Source: JAFGRU01 sp963665915
GTDB lineage: Bacteria > Desulfobacterota > Desulfuromonadia > Desulfuromonadales > JAAYDE01
Length of the DNA: 64,000 bases
Assembly: GCA_963665915.2 (NCBI GenBank)
Contig: CAXXSG010000001.1
Span: 62,001 to 126,000, forward strand
Reading direction: 5' to 3'
Part shown: in pieces, positions 44,725-54,017 of the stretch
How the letters are laid out: the number at the start of each line of letters is the position of its first letter
How positions within the stretch are numbered: the stretch's first letter is position 1
The notes under the pieces: generated by a model
What the model saw: only the letters and a program-made list of their open reading frames with translations
Told to the model about the DNA's origin: nothing
Database searches by the model: none
Translations under genes and position numbers: made by a program

Positions 44725-45461
44725 GGGTCATGACTAGTTGAGAGGTTGATCCCTGAGAATTTTGAGAATCAATTGGTAGAGATCTTGACCTCTATGGTTG
44801 AACCTAAATTCACATTCTTTTAAGTGCAAGTTAAAAGTCTCTGGTCGCATGCCACGAAAGCGAACCAGGCGCATTTTAGCGAAGCCCCAGAAGCCTTCAA
44901 TACCATTGATGTGAGTACGACCTTTAGCAAATTCGTTACGGCCATGATCGACGCGCAAGTGCTTCCCGTAGCCAACATCGACCAAGCCGTTATAGCCGCG
45001 CCAACCATCAGAGTAAATGATGCTTTCAAGCTCAACCTTTCCTCTAATGGCTCGTTGTAGCGTGACTTTTTTACAATCTGGGACGATCTCTGTGTGAACG
45101 TGACCGTTCCCTTGAAAAATACCAAAGACGATTGTTTTACCAAAGGCTCCGCGTCCTCTTTTGCCTTTAACGCGTCGAGCCCCGAAGAACGATTCGTCGA
45201 CCTCAACCTCCCCAAAGAATGGAGATTGGGCATCACAATATTTAACGAGACGCTGCCGAATAGCTTTCAAATATCGGTTAATCGTATTGCGATTCAGCCC
45301 GGCTAATTTGGCAATCTGAGTGGCCTCTAAATCGACCGAAAACAAGCGTACAATATGTCGAAATTGGTGCTCCGAAATTCGTGAACGCTTTGCGTACTTG
45401 TTTTTACCAGTCATGATAATTAGTTAACACACCTTTGAGAGTGCTTAACTAGTCATGACCC
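44725..45461 (-). mobile_element. IS1595-family insertion sequence, copy 2
   Basis: This 737-bp element, the same length as copy 1, has inverted ends GGGTCATGACTAGTT-AG. It is flanked by the exact 8-bp duplication AAATATAA (44717-44724 and 45462-45469). The ends and transposase differ from copy 1, so it is an isoform and not a fresh duplicate. Confidence 0.95.
44734..45414 (-). CDS. IS1595-family (ISXO2-like) transposase, copy 2
   Basis: The 226-residue transposase is intact, with the helix-turn-helix LEATQIAKLAGLNRNTINRY and the catalytic segments EVEVDESFFGARR, IYSDGWRGYNGL and HINGIEGFWGFAK. It is collinear with the copy-1 protein throughout, with scattered substitutions. Confidence 0.94.
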   Translation of the reverse strand: MTGKNKYAKRSRISEHQFRHIVRLFSVDLEATQIAKLAGLNRNTINRYLKAIRQRLVKYCDAQSPFFGEVEVDESFFGARRVKGKRGRGAFGKTIVFGIFQGNGHVHTEIVPDCKKVTLQRAIRGKVELESIIYSDGWRGYNGLVDVGYGKHLRVDHGRNEFAKGRTHINGIEGFWGFAKMRLVRFRGMRPETFNLHLKECEFRFNHRGQDLYQLILKILRDQPLN

Positions 45462-46142
45462 AAATATAATTGATGAATTTTTCCGGAAGCTAAAACACTT
45501 TCCTGAGGAACCATCAGCCAACTAAGTGCATGCGCCAGCAGCAACACGCCATATAAGCTGTAAAGAAGCCCGGCGGCTATATACAAGTTTTTATTATCTT
45601 TGGAGGTATTTTTGAAAAATTTTGCTGCCGTCAATATGATCACGACAAAGGAAAAGACACCCAGCATCAAGTTCCGGAAAAGTGCACTTTCATCAATAAC
45701 AGTAAAATACAACAGGGGAACCATGTACATGGCAGGAAGCCAGTAATATCTCTTTGCGATTTTAACATTAGAGGCAAACCTGGAAACACCATCCAGCCGC
45801 AAAATCTCAGCTGAAATAATAAAACCATGCACAAAAAGAAACCCCCAAACGGGTAAAACTTGTGACAGGCAAAGAAATATGTAGGCAAATGCCACAAAAA
45901 ATGCGCCGACCATCCAAAAAGCATAACCGGAATAGGTTTTCTGGTTGACCTTGTAAAAGAGAAGTGCTGCTGCAATAAATATGGTTAAAGCCGCATTAGC
46001 GGCAAAAAGAGTTTTGATATCAAAAAGTTGTTCCATTTTTTCTCGCCTGAATCGAATAATATTCTTAAAACAAGTTGTTCAATAAGTATTTTGCAAAGAT
46101 TTATCCAAGGTCCATTTTTTTAAAAAAGAAATAATATGGTTT

Positions 46143-46657
46143 GGAAAACATAATGGCGTCGGCCACCTCGTTATTTCCATTTGTGCCCGCATTCTGCCGG
46201 TTACAAACATGGCGTTTTGCAAAAAAGAACAACGGCAATGAAAACAATAGACTTAAGGCCGCGAACGTCCTTGTGTAGTTTATGATTGTAATTTCGCTCC
46301 CGCCACATTCGGGGCAGACAAAAGGCGGAAGCTGATCCGAGAATGGCGTCGGAATATTCTTGAACACCTCGTTATTTCCATTTGTGCCCGCATTCTTTAC
46401 AAACATGGCGTTTTGCAAAAAAGAACAACGGCAATGCCAAAAACAATAGACTTAAGGCCGCGAACGTCCTTGTGTAGTTTATGAAAACATAATGGCGTCG
46501 GCCACCTCGTTATTTCCATTTGTGCCCGCATTCTACAAACATGGCGTTTTGCAAAAAAGAACAACGGCAATGAAAACAATAGACTTTCCTTGTGTAGTTT
46601 ATGATTGTAATTTCGCTCCCGCCACATTCGGGGCAGACAAAAGGCGGAAGCTGATCC
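46143..46657. repeat. Locally triplicated, scrambled segment at the end of a DUF2007-type gene
   Basis: A sequence of about 175-195 bp occurs three times in a row (46143-46338, 46339-46483 without its last block, and 46484-46657). The copies differ by short insertions and deletions: GCCGGTT after ATTCT is present in copy 1 only, CC after GGCAATG in copy 2 only, and TAAGGCCGCGAACG is missing from copy 3. Each copy encodes the same zinc-ribbon plus membrane-helix tail of the upstream gene. Confidence 0.85.
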
Positions 46658-46920
46658 AGCTCTTCCTGTTCATCTGACTGTGCTGGACTACTTTGATCTT
46701 TCAGTAGCTTAAGTGCCTGTTCGACGTCTGTCTCCAGAACCTGCAGTTTGACCCCACCCAGTGCGTTCGAGTAAAGCCAATTGATTCCGATCATGAACTG
46801 ATTGTCAAGAAAACAGATAATCCCCGCTGACTCCAGAGTGGATTGGGCCAGGCCGGCTGTGGGGAGGTCCCGGTATTGGGCGATAGTTATGAGCCGTTGC
46901 GACATCAGGTGTTGCCTCAT
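46510..46920 (-). pseudogene. DUF2007-type protein with rearranged C-terminus
   Basis: The N-terminal 70 residues (QRLITIAQYRDLPTAGLAQS...) match the DUF2007 signal-transducing-like domain, followed by a linker and a zinc-ribbon half (VCPECGGSEITIINYTR). In the present frame a 14-bp deletion then shifts into an unrelated tail and stops at 46510. The leftmost repeat copy, ending at 46101, still encodes the expected continuation: a membrane helix (FAALSLLFSLPLFFFAKRHVC) and a short tail. The original gene therefore probably ran from 46920 to about 46101. Confidence 0.7.
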
Positions 46921-47051
46921 TCTTTGCTATCCATGGAGTAAACCAAGTGGGTTCCGGAGTCGGATCTTCTTTGCAGCAGACTTTAAAAAACAACAAACTG
47001 AAAGAGCCTCAGACTGGACCAGTTGATGGGGTAAGGTCACAGGGACAACTT

Positions 47052-47981
47052 TCAACCGTCTTCTGGAGAATTCGGTGGGACATCTTCCGTTTTTGATGCT
47101 TGGGGATGATGCAATATGGCTGGAATGTGTGTGTCAAAAAAGGCATTTGTAATCTTGACGAGAAACCAGAAGGAGAGCAACGGGAAAATAATAACCTGAA
47201 TCAAAAATATCCCGACATATAAAAATGTAAGCTCTATGAGATTCTCAATTATCCCCCCCATATCGCTGACAGTCTTCACGAGGGCATTATTGAATTCTGT
47301 GGATTTTCGTTTAAGAAATGATGCGCTGTTCTCGATGGTTTTTAACACACCGTCTATTTCAGGAAGAGAAAAATCCTTTAATTTATCGAGCTCAGCTGAG
47401 CTGGCGGCCAATTCTTTATTGGCAAGTGATATTTGATCCGCAAAAAAATGTTTATCAATAAACTCATTGCCAATCGAAGATATGGGTAGACAAAACCGTG
47501 CTATAACAATGAGCAGTGCAAATCTCATCATGTTCTTCTGAACGGAGTTCAACCGAGCATTCTCAAACCATAGCAGAGCCGACAGGAGGATCAGAAAAAC
47601 GGCAAGTACGGGCGGCGCCAGCGATACGCTGATTTCGTAGGCCAGCTTCTGAACCCCCAATGACGTAATCGCCGTTACCAGCACATCGGACAAACGCTCA
47701 GTCATGTCATCAACCGGATCCAGGGCTTGTCCTACCGCCAGGGATACGCCTACCCCCGCGGGTTCCAACTGGAGGCTTGAATCCTTAATAATTGAGACAG
47801 AGGCATTGACGACGCGACAGGTGGCATAGGCTACCCCGGCTTTCGTTATCGCCTCTTGAAAGTAAGCGTCGGCTCTGGAGTCCAGGCCCGGCACCTTAAT
47901 CCCGGAGGAAAAGAACAGAAGTATCGCTATCGCGACTCCGATCAAGGATCTGATTATTTTTTGTTTCTTTGGGATTGGCAT
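47052..47981 (-). CDS. Membrane protein of unknown function
   Basis: The 309-residue protein has an N-terminal hydrophobic segment that may be a signal anchor, two or three central helices (LAVFLILLSALLWFE, RFALLIVIARFCL), a likely coiled-coil stretch (NKELAASSAELDKLKDF) and a C-terminal pair of helices. I do not recognise the family. It lies 67 bp downstream of the lipase-like gene and is probably cotranscribed. Confidence 0.65.
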   Translation of the reverse strand: MPIPKKQKIIRSLIGVAIAILLFFSSGIKVPGLDSRADAYFQEAITKAGVAYATCRVVNASVSIIKDSSLQLEPAGVGVSLAVGQALDPVDDMTERLSDVLVTAITSLGVQKLAYEISVSLAPPVLAVFLILLSALLWFENARLNSVQKNMMRFALLIVIARFCLPISSIGNEFIDKHFFADQISLANKELAASSAELDKLKDFSLPEIDGVLKTIENSASFLKRKSTEFNNALVKTVSDMGGIIENLIELTFLYVGIFLIQVIIFPLLSFWFLVKITNAFFDTHIPAILHHPQASKTEDVPPNSPEDG

Positions 47982-48048
47982 TTTTTGTTATGTCCAACGT
48001 TCGGTTCAGAGTTGAGCCATGGTGCGAGATGGAATGGCCAACTCTCCG

Positions 48049-48702
48049 TCAATCACTTTTTTCGTCCGTTTCTCTGCCAAATATGCCTTTTTTCAAAAAG
48101 ATTGTCACCTGCCGGAGAACCTTTTCATCGTTCATGATTAAGGGGTGCGTCTTGTGAACAACCAGAAAGTCTTTCATGCCGGCAAGTTTTGCATTTTCGA
48201 TGGAAACCTTCCCGTCGTCCTCTCCAGGAATTATTAATGAAAGAATCGGATCAATGGACCGGTCACCGGTAATAATGCCAAGTTCATAATTTGGGGTTCC
48301 TAAGGCTTTAGGGAGGCTATCCGCGTCGGTTCCCAGCTGTTGACTGGCAGGACCATTTATCCATTTGTATATGGGCATCTCTTTTAGTTCATCAACCACT
48401 TCACTGCCTTGATTTGGCGGACTCAGCATGACAACCCGCCCAAGTTGCGGCACGTCGTTATATTCAAGATAGTAGCGTACCAGGATCCCTCCCATGGAGT
48501 GAGGCACAAAATGGATTTTGCTTGCACCGGCCGCCAGGCAACTGGCCTTTGCTATCGATATGGCCTCGAAAGAGAGCTCCTGGATTGTTTTCTCGCGTGA
48601 TGGGTAGCTCCTATTAACAACATAATAACCATTTTTTTCAAGATGGCCTTCAAGCTTTTGAAAAGATCGTTCAGTTCGCGCCACCCCATGCAGCAGCACC
48701 AC
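48049..48702 (-). CDS. Lipase-like alpha/beta hydrolase, start unresolved
   Basis: The protein has the oxyanion-hole segment VLLHGVARTERSF, the nucleophile elbow VPHSMGGILVRYY, an Asp region (TGDRSIDP) and a late His (HKTHPLIM). This resembles triacylglycerol lipases or PGAP1-like esterases. GTG 48702 cuts into the first strand. In the same frame upstream are codons for a signal-peptide-like KSVLLLFIFWSAEAAEQDP with no start codon before an in-frame TGA, so the true start may be lost through a one-base change in an A-run. Confidence 0.7.
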   Translation of the reverse strand: MVLLHGVARTERSFQKLEGHLEKNGYYVVNRSYPSREKTIQELSFEAISIAKASCLAAGASKIHFVPHSMGGILVRYYLEYNDVPQLGRVVMLSPPNQGSEVVDELKEMPIYKWINGPASQQLGTDADSLPKALGTPNYELGIITGDRSIDPILSLIIPGEDDGKVSIENAKLAGMKDFLVVHKTHPLIMNDEKVLRQVTIFLKKGIFGRETDEKSD

Positions 48703-49310
48703 ACATTCAGGATCTTGCTCTGCAGCTTCTGCAGACCAAAAAATAAATAATAGTAATACTGATTTTCAAAGCATTCAGACGGGCTATAAGACTTTCGGAT
48801 AAATGGCAAGAGAGATTTTTTAGGACCACACCGCTTTCAAATGCAATATCAGCTACTATTTTGGTACACCCCTGCCAAAGCGTTTTGGCTTTTTCAGACA
48901 ACCCTTCGATTGAATCACAATGTTCAGCAATTGTTTTCTCGGGGTCATTATGTTCAGTAAGAGAGGCCAGAACAACCAGATGCTGCCCCTAAACCCATTG
49001 GTTGTGGCTGGGGAGTGCTTGATCACCCAGTTCTCGAAACAGGACTAAGGTCTTCTTGTGATTCAAAATCGAGATCAGTGGTGATGTATTGAATCTCCAT
49101 ATTTTCAGTAATCCTCAAGGGGGGATTGCCCCTTTTTCCATCGATTTGATTCCAATGTCCAATACCTGGCAAGAAACCTTCCACTGATCCGATCGGTTCA
49201 GGAGAACTCACCAAGCCAATTATTTAAACGTTTTATTGCAAAATCTTCTCCGATTTCAGGACAGTTGGAGGATTAAAAACTATGTTCAGAAGGAATAAAG
49301 AACAAAAAAA
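48703..49310. other. Intergenic region with only weak open frames
   Basis: Two short minus-strand frames occur here (48707-48901 and 49023-49214), the first overlapping the probable signal-peptide region of the lipase. Neither has a recognisable product or good ribosome site. The region probably contains decayed coding DNA. Confidence 0.4.
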
Positions 49311-49347
49311 GAGGACTTGTGAAAATTCACAAGTCCTCGTTTTTTTT
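49311..49347. terminator. Terminator of the tRNA operon
   Basis: A perfect 12-bp stem, GAGGACTTGTGA with its complement, has T-runs on both sides. On the minus strand it ends the tRNA-Lys/tRNA-Glu transcript one base after the Glu CCA. Confidence 0.9.
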
Positions 49348-49425
49348 TGGCGTCCCCAGGGGGATTTGAACCCCCGTCGCCGGCGTGAAAGGCCGGTGTC
49401 CTGGACCAGGCTAGACGATGGGGAC
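49348..49425 (-). tRNA. tRNA-Glu (anticodon TTC)
   Basis: Read on the minus strand, the acceptor arms GTCCCCA and TGGGGAC pair, the anticodon loop is CCTTTCACG (TTC), and the T-arm contains GGTTCAAATCC. CCA is encoded at the 3' end. It follows tRNA-Lys by five bases. Confidence 0.97.
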
Positions 49426-49430
49426 TGGAG

Positions 49431-49506
49431 TGGTGAGCCGCGTAGGGATCGAACCTACGACCATCTGATTAAAAGTCAGATGCTCTACCAACTGAGCTAG
49501 CGGCTC
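49431..49506 (-). tRNA. tRNA-Lys (anticodon TTT)
   Basis: The minus strand shows acceptor arms GAGCCGC/GCGGCTC, a D-arm AGCTCAGTTGGTAGAGC, the anticodon loop CTTTTAA (TTT) and T-arm GGTTCGATCC, with CCA encoded. It is first in the two-tRNA operon. Confidence 0.97.
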
Positions 49507-49522
49507 AATCGACAGCTTGAAA

Positions 49523-49551
49523 CTTATACTGAAAATTAAACCCCAAGTCAA
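49523..49551 (-). promoter_or_regulatory. Sigma-70 promoter of the tRNA operon
   Basis: On the minus strand, TTGACT (49551-49546) and TATAAG (49528-49523) are separated by exactly 17 bp and lie 17 bp before tRNA-Lys. This is a near-consensus promoter. Confidence 0.8.
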
Positions 49552-49610
49552 CCCTTTTGTAAATCCAATCGGGAAAAATTTTGTCCGCTTTCCCGATTTA
49601 CTTACCCGGG

Positions 49611-50906
49611 TCATAGCTCAAAAGGATTGCTGATCTGAATTGTCTGATCCCTTCGCGGCCCCACAGAAGCTAGCACAACGGGGCATCCGCTCATTTCCTC
49701 GATAGTGCAGATAAATTCTCGGGTTTTTTCCGGGAACTCCTCCAGGGACTTCATTTCCGAAATGTCGGACTGCCATCCATCAACTTTTTCATGGACCGGC
49801 GTACACTTCCTGAGAACTTCATAGTCAGCCGGGAATTCAGTCAAAACCTTTCCTTCGCAGCGATAGGCGGTACAGATCTGGATCGTATCGAGATCATTAA
49901 GAACATCCAGCTTGGTCAGAGCGAGACCGGTCATGCCGTTGGTGCGGACCGATTCCCTCAAAGCGACCATGTCGAGCCAGCCGGTTCTGCGTGGGCGCCC
50001 GGTGGTCGCGCCGAATTCCTGACCGGCCTTGCGCAGCATCTCGCCGTATTCGTCCTCCAGTTCCGTCGGAAACGGCCCTTCACCGACCCGCGTCACGTAC
50101 GCCTTGGAGATGCCGATCACTGCGTCGATGGTGCGTGGGCCGAGGCCCGTACCGATACAGGCGCTCCCGGCGACGGTGTTGGAAGAGGTCACATAAGGAT
50201 AGGTCCCGTGGTCGACATCGAGAAGACTCCCCTGGGCACCCTCGAAAAGGATATTTTTCCCCGCCAGAATGCTGGCGGTCAGAGCCTGCGAGACCTTCCC
50301 GAGGTACTTTTCGAGCTTGCAACCGTAAACGGAGTATTCAGCGTAGATTTCCTCTTCCGAGAGGGGGGGCGCGCCGAGAAACTTTTCCAGATAGAAATTC
50401 TTCTCGGGGAGGACTTCCCGCAATTTGGCTCTGAACACTTCCGGGCGCACCAGATCGCCAAGGCGAATGCCCCGACGGCCAACCTTGTCTTCGTAGGCCG
50501 GGCCGATCCCCCGTCCGGTCGTGCCGATTTTACGCAGCCCGGAGGAACCCTCCCGAGCGAGATCGATGGCTTTATGATAGGGCATGATGATATGAGCCCC
50601 GGTGTCGATCAGCAACTGCCGGTCGTCCTGAAAATAGCCTCTGCTTTTGAGCTTGTCGGTTTCCTCGAAAAACACCTTCGGGTCGAGAACCACTCCGTTG
50701 CCGATGACGCAGCGCTTGCCCGCATGGAGAATGCCCGAGGGGATCAGATGCAGGACCGTCTTCTCCGTTCCCACAACAAGGGTGTGGCCGGCGTTGTTGC
50801 CGCCCTGAAAGCGAACTACCTCGTCGGCGTATTCCGTGTAGATGTCGACAATTTTCCCTTTTCCTTCATCCCCCCATTGGGAGCCTATTATCACAACATT
50901 TGCCAT
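49611..50906 (-). CDS. purA: Adenylosuccinate synthetase
   Basis: PurA joins IMP and aspartate using GTP, the first step from IMP to AMP. The 431-residue protein has the P-loop-like GSQWGDEGKGKIVD, the GGNNAGHT segment and the catalytic TTGRGIGPAYEDK region. It starts 14 bp after hisZ and may be cotranscribed. Confidence 0.97.
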   Translation of the reverse strand: MANVVIIGSQWGDEGKGKIVDIYTEYADEVVRFQGGNNAGHTLVVGTEKTVLHLIPSGILHAGKRCVIGNGVVLDPKVFFEETDKLKSRGYFQDDRQLLIDTGAHIIMPYHKAIDLAREGSSGLRKIGTTGRGIGPAYEDKVGRRGIRLGDLVRPEVFRAKLREVLPEKNFYLEKFLGAPPLSEEEIYAEYSVYGCKLEKYLGKVSQALTASILAGKNILFEGAQGSLLDVDHGTYPYVTSSNTVAGSACIGTGLGPRTIDAVIGISKAYVTRVGEGPFPTELEDEYGEMLRKAGQEFGATTGRPRRTGWLDMVALRESVRTNGMTGLALTKLDVLNDLDTIQICTAYRCEGKVLTEFPADYEVLRKCTPVHEKVDGWQSDISEMKSLEEFPEKTREFICTIEEMSGCPVVLASVGPRRDQTIQISNPFEL

Positions 50907-50920
50907 TTTTTTCTCCTGAT

Positions 50921-52210
50921 CTAATCCAGCTTGAATTCCGCGGAAAGAACTTCCCGCAGCGGAAGCGTCTTTTCAGAATCATCCCCGGTGTTGAGAATCC
51001 GCACTTTTTCAGTTTTTTCCTCGACAACCAGCACCAGCCGACACCCCTGCAATCGTGCGTGGCCCAGGATTTCAGCCAGTGTTCTATGAGCGATTTCCCG
51101 CGCTACCGGATATCCCCTCCGGCGCAAGGCACAGGCCACATCGAGAGACAAATCGGGGCTCCGCCCCTCCTGAAACACGAGGACAGGTTTCTTTTCAGCC
51201 GCTATCTCTTCGCTCACCGCGCCCAGGGATGAGAGCAGCCCGAGAAGATTGAATGTGAAGCCGGTGGCCGGGACGGAAAATCCGTAGCGCCCAACAAGGT
51301 TGTCGTACCGCCCGCCTGAGCAGACTTCGCGGCCTATCCCTTTGAGATAGCCCTGAAAGATCAGCCCGGTATGGTAATCGAGACCCCGGATTTCGCCGAG
51401 GTCGAAGGTAATATGCTCACTCACGCCGTAACGGTCGAGAAGACTCAGCACCTGGGAAAGGTTATCCAGAGCCCGCTGCGACTCGGGGTTGGTCACCAGA
51501 CGCGCGGCCTGATCAAGCACCTCGCGGCCGCCGTAAAGGCGGGGAAGCGCCAGGACTTCTTCCCGCCGGGAGTTGTCGAGAGGGACATCCTCCAGCAGAC
51601 CTTCCAGTTCCGAGAGGTCCTTGCGGGCAATGGCGTCCTGAACCCGGCGGGCTTGATCGCTGGGAAGGTCGAGCTGACGCATCACACCGTGGAAAAACTC
51701 AACCTGACCGATATCGATGGAAAACTCTTCGGCCCCCAGGGTTCTGAATCCTTCCACGGCCATGGCCAGCATCTCGGCATCGGCCTCCGCACTCTTGAGG
51801 CCGATCAGTTCGGCGCCGGACTGAAAGATCTCCCGCTCCTTGCCTGACTTCTGCTCGGTATAGCGCAGCACCCGGCCGCTGTAGCAGAGCCTCAGGGGGA
51901 GAGGATAATCCCGCATGCGGGTAGCGACAATGCGTGCCACCTGGGGAGTGATATCCGGGGAGAAGGCCACCAATTGGCCGCTCTGGCGGTCGTCAAGACG
52001 GAAGGTTTTTTCCCGCAGGCTTTCCCCCAGGCCGCGTTCCAGGACGTGAAGATATTCGAGTGACGGGGTGATAATGGGGCTATAACCCCAGCTCCGGTAA
52101 ACCTCCTGGAGCACCTGCTGCAGATATTCGATCTTCCCGGCACTGCAGGGGAGGAAATCCTTGACCCCTTCGGGAAGCCTGGTTTTTTCAAAATCTTTTA
52201 AGCCCGGCAT
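50921..52210 (-). CDS. hisZ: ATP phosphoribosyltransferase regulatory subunit
   Basis: HisZ is the histidyl-tRNA-synthetase-like partner of the short HisG in histidine synthesis. The roughly 429-residue protein has the motif-2-like LRLCYSGRVLRY, LIGLKSAEADAEML, and RGLDYHTGLIFQGYL with GGRYDNLVGRYG, and lacks an anticodon-binding domain. ATG 52210 gives the usual start; the frame is open further upstream, with another ATG at 52228. hisZ beside purA is a common arrangement in this bacterial group. Confidence 0.93.
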   Translation of the reverse strand: MPGLKDFEKTRLPEGVKDFLPCSAGKIEYLQQVLQEVYRSWGYSPIITPSLEYLHVLERGLGESLREKTFRLDDRQSGQLVAFSPDITPQVARIVATRMRDYPLPLRLCYSGRVLRYTEQKSGKEREIFQSGAELIGLKSAEADAEMLAMAVEGFRTLGAEEFSIDIGQVEFFHGVMRQLDLPSDQARRVQDAIARKDLSELEGLLEDVPLDNSRREEVLALPRLYGGREVLDQAARLVTNPESQRALDNLSQVLSLLDRYGVSEHITFDLGEIRGLDYHTGLIFQGYLKGIGREVCSGGRYDNLVGRYGFSVPATGFTFNLLGLLSSLGAVSEEIAAEKKPVLVFQEGRSPDLSLDVACALRRRGYPVAREIAHRTLAEILGHARLQGCRLVLVVEEKTEKVRILNTGDDSEKTLPLREVLSAEFKLD

Positions 52211-52322
52211 GGCTTTCCGTCCAACCATCCTGAGTTGCGCAGAATCATTCTTATCGGGTCTAAAACAATGGGCACAGCATTTCAAAATGCACAAAAAAAC
52301 CCTGTAAAGCAAGTTTTTTTAC

Positions 52323-52364
52323 AAAAAAGCAGCCCCGACTGAAAAATTGTCGGAGCTGCTTTTT
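52323..52364. terminator. Bidirectional terminator downstream of pepA
   Basis: AGCAGCCCCGAC pairs with GTCGGAGCTGCT, with one mismatch, and T-runs lie on both strands. It should end the pepA transcript. A repeat element sits between it and the gene. Confidence 0.8.
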
Positions 52365-52374
52365 CTTACCGGAT

Positions 52375-52500
52375 GGTAACTGTTCAGGACAATGGACTCG
52401 CGGCGCCCATGGAAAGGGTGTCTGGCGCCATGGATGGGTTCATGCGCCCCTTGGAATGGGCGGTGCGAGGCCATCCACCAACGAGGTGAATAGTTACACC
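52375..52500. repeat. Intergenic palindromic repeat, family A, copy 2
   Basis: This element matches 13077-13201 along its length (GGACTCGCGGYGCCCATGGAA and CCTTGGAATGGGCG in both). Here the outer arms GGTAACTGTTCA and TGAATAGTTACACC are almost perfectly inverted. It lies between the pepA stop and its terminator. Confidence 0.85.
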
Positions 52501-52514
52501 AGATGTTTGGAAAA

Positions 52515-54017
52515 TCAATCCTTCAGGTTTTGAAGAAAATGGGTCAGCAACCGCACCCCGAAACCGGTCCCCCCTTTGGGGCGGTAATGGCCGCCTTTGT
52601 ACTCCCAGGCCGTGCCGGCGATGTCAAGATGAGCCCATTTGTAATCGGCGGCGAATTTTTTGAGGAAAACCGCGGCGGAAATGGTCCCGGCAGGCCGTCC
52701 GCCTGAATTTTTGACATCCGCGACTTCGCTTTTCATGAGTTCAGTATAGTCATCCCAAAGGGGAAACTCCCAGAGCCTTTCACCGGTCTCCTGGCCGCTC
52801 TCGATAAGAGACCCGATCAGTTCGCGGTTATTCCCCAGGACCGCACTTGCCTCATGTCCCAAGGCAACGATGCAGGCCCCCGTCAGGGTCGCCAAATCGA
52901 TGACCAGGCGCGGGTTGTAGCGGGCCGCGTAGGTAAGGGCATCGGCCAGAATCAAGCGTCCCTCTGCGTCGGTGTTGAGAATTTCAATGGTTTTTCCGGA
53001 CATGGAGGTGAGAATGTCCCCCGGCCGGATCGCGGTCCCGGAAGGGAGGTTTTCCACTGCGGGAATGATCCCCACCACCCGCTGAGGGAGTCCCAGCTTG
53101 GAAACCGCAAGCAGAGCGCCAATGACCGCAGCGCCGCCCGCCATGTCCATTTTCATCTCATCCATCTTGTCGGCAGGCTTGAGGGAAATCCCTCCGGAAT
53201 CGAAGACCACACCCTTGCCGACCAGGACCACCGGGTCCTCATCCGGGTCCGCGCCAACGTACTCAAGGACGATCAGGCGCGGCTCACGGACACTCCCCTG
53301 GGCCACGCCGAGCAGGGCACCCATCCCCTCTTTCTCCAGTTCGGCCTTTCCGAGAATAGTACACTTCAAACCCGCCTTTTCCGCCATGGCGCGGGCCTGT
53401 TGAGCCAGATAGTCGGGAGATTTGACATTACCCGGCTCATTGACCAGGTCGCGGCTGAAAAAAACCGCTTCGCAAACGCTCTGCGCCAAGCCGATCCCGG
53501 CAAGCAGATCATGTTCCAGCGCCTCGTCCTGGGCGCAGAAATCGACGTAATCGATAAGCGGCGGTTTTTCCTCGGCGTTTTCCGTCTGGTAACGGTCGAA
53601 GCGATAATCCGCGAGCAGAATCCCCTCACCCAGAACCTGGCTGATATCCGTCGGTGAAGCCCCTTCGGAAATAAAGGAAGCCACATCCACTGCAAAGGCA
53701 GAGACTTTCATCCCTTTGATCAAGCCGGTAGCGGAACCAACTGCACGGCGGATTTTTTCAGGGGTGATTTCCTTTTCTTTGCCGAGACCGACAAGGAGAA
53801 TCCGTAGGCAGGCTTTTTCGCTCCCCATGTGCAGGAGCAGGGTTTCCTGATGCTTGCCGGTGAACTCCTTGTCCTGAAAAATGTGGGTCAGGTTTCTTCC
53901 CGTCAGCCAGAAAATACTCTCCGTCCAGGTGGAATCCGTTTCTTCCTCAAAAATCCCCACCAAAAGGCAGGGAGTCTTTTTTTCAATCACGGGGCCGATC
54001 TGCACCTGAATTTTCAT
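52515..54017 (-). CDS. pepA: Leucyl aminopeptidase (M17)
   Basis: PepA is a two-metal aminopeptidase that removes N-terminal residues, and in some bacteria it also binds DNA. The 500-residue protein has the metal-site motifs VGKGVVFDSGGISLKP, MDMAGGAAVIGAL and the signature NTDAEGRLILADAL. I chose ATG 54017 with AAAGGA nine bases upstream; the longer frame adds 16 unconserved residues. Confidence 0.96.
   Translation of the reverse strand: MKIQVQIGPVIEKKTPCLLVGIFEEETDSTWTESIFWLTGRNLTHIFQDKEFTGKHQETLLLHMGSEKACLRILLVGLGKEKEITPEKIRRAVGSATGLIKGMKVSAFAVDVASFISEGASPTDISQVLGEGILLADYRFDRYQTENAEEKPPLIDYVDFCAQDEALEHDLLAGIGLAQSVCEAVFFSRDLVNEPGNVKSPDYLAQQARAMAEKAGLKCTILGKAELEKEGMGALLGVAQGSVREPRLIVLEYVGADPDEDPVVLVGKGVVFDSGGISLKPADKMDEMKMDMAGGAAVIGALLAVSKLGLPQRVVGIIPAVENLPSGTAIRPGDILTSMSGKTIEILNTDAEGRLILADALTYAARYNPRLVIDLATLTGACIVALGHEASAVLGNNRELIGSLIESGQETGERLWEFPLWDDYTELMKSEVADVKNSGGRPAGTISAAVFLKKFAADYKWAHLDIAGTAWEYKGGHYRPKGGTGFGVRLLTHFLQNLKD

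Larger units (their letters stand above)
44383..46036 (-). pseudogene. Membrane signalling protein split by an IS1595-family insertion
   Basis: The 5' part (46036-45462) encodes about seven membrane helices (MEQLFDIKTLFAANAAL onward). The 3' part (44724-44383) encodes a coiled segment (LHKLQTAMDELKVLSGLLP) and a Cys motif region (ICASCKSIRDDQGYWKQI, HSICPDC) often found at the C-terminus of bacterial sensor proteins. Removing the IS and one copy of its 8-bp duplication restores a single frame reading GKIHQLYFFLFVIFEMGLG across the junction. The gene was intact until the insertion. Confidence 0.9.

Noticed and set aside
49791..50924. 377-codon plus-strand frame opposite purA
   Set aside because: It is antisense to purA, which is full length with all motifs.
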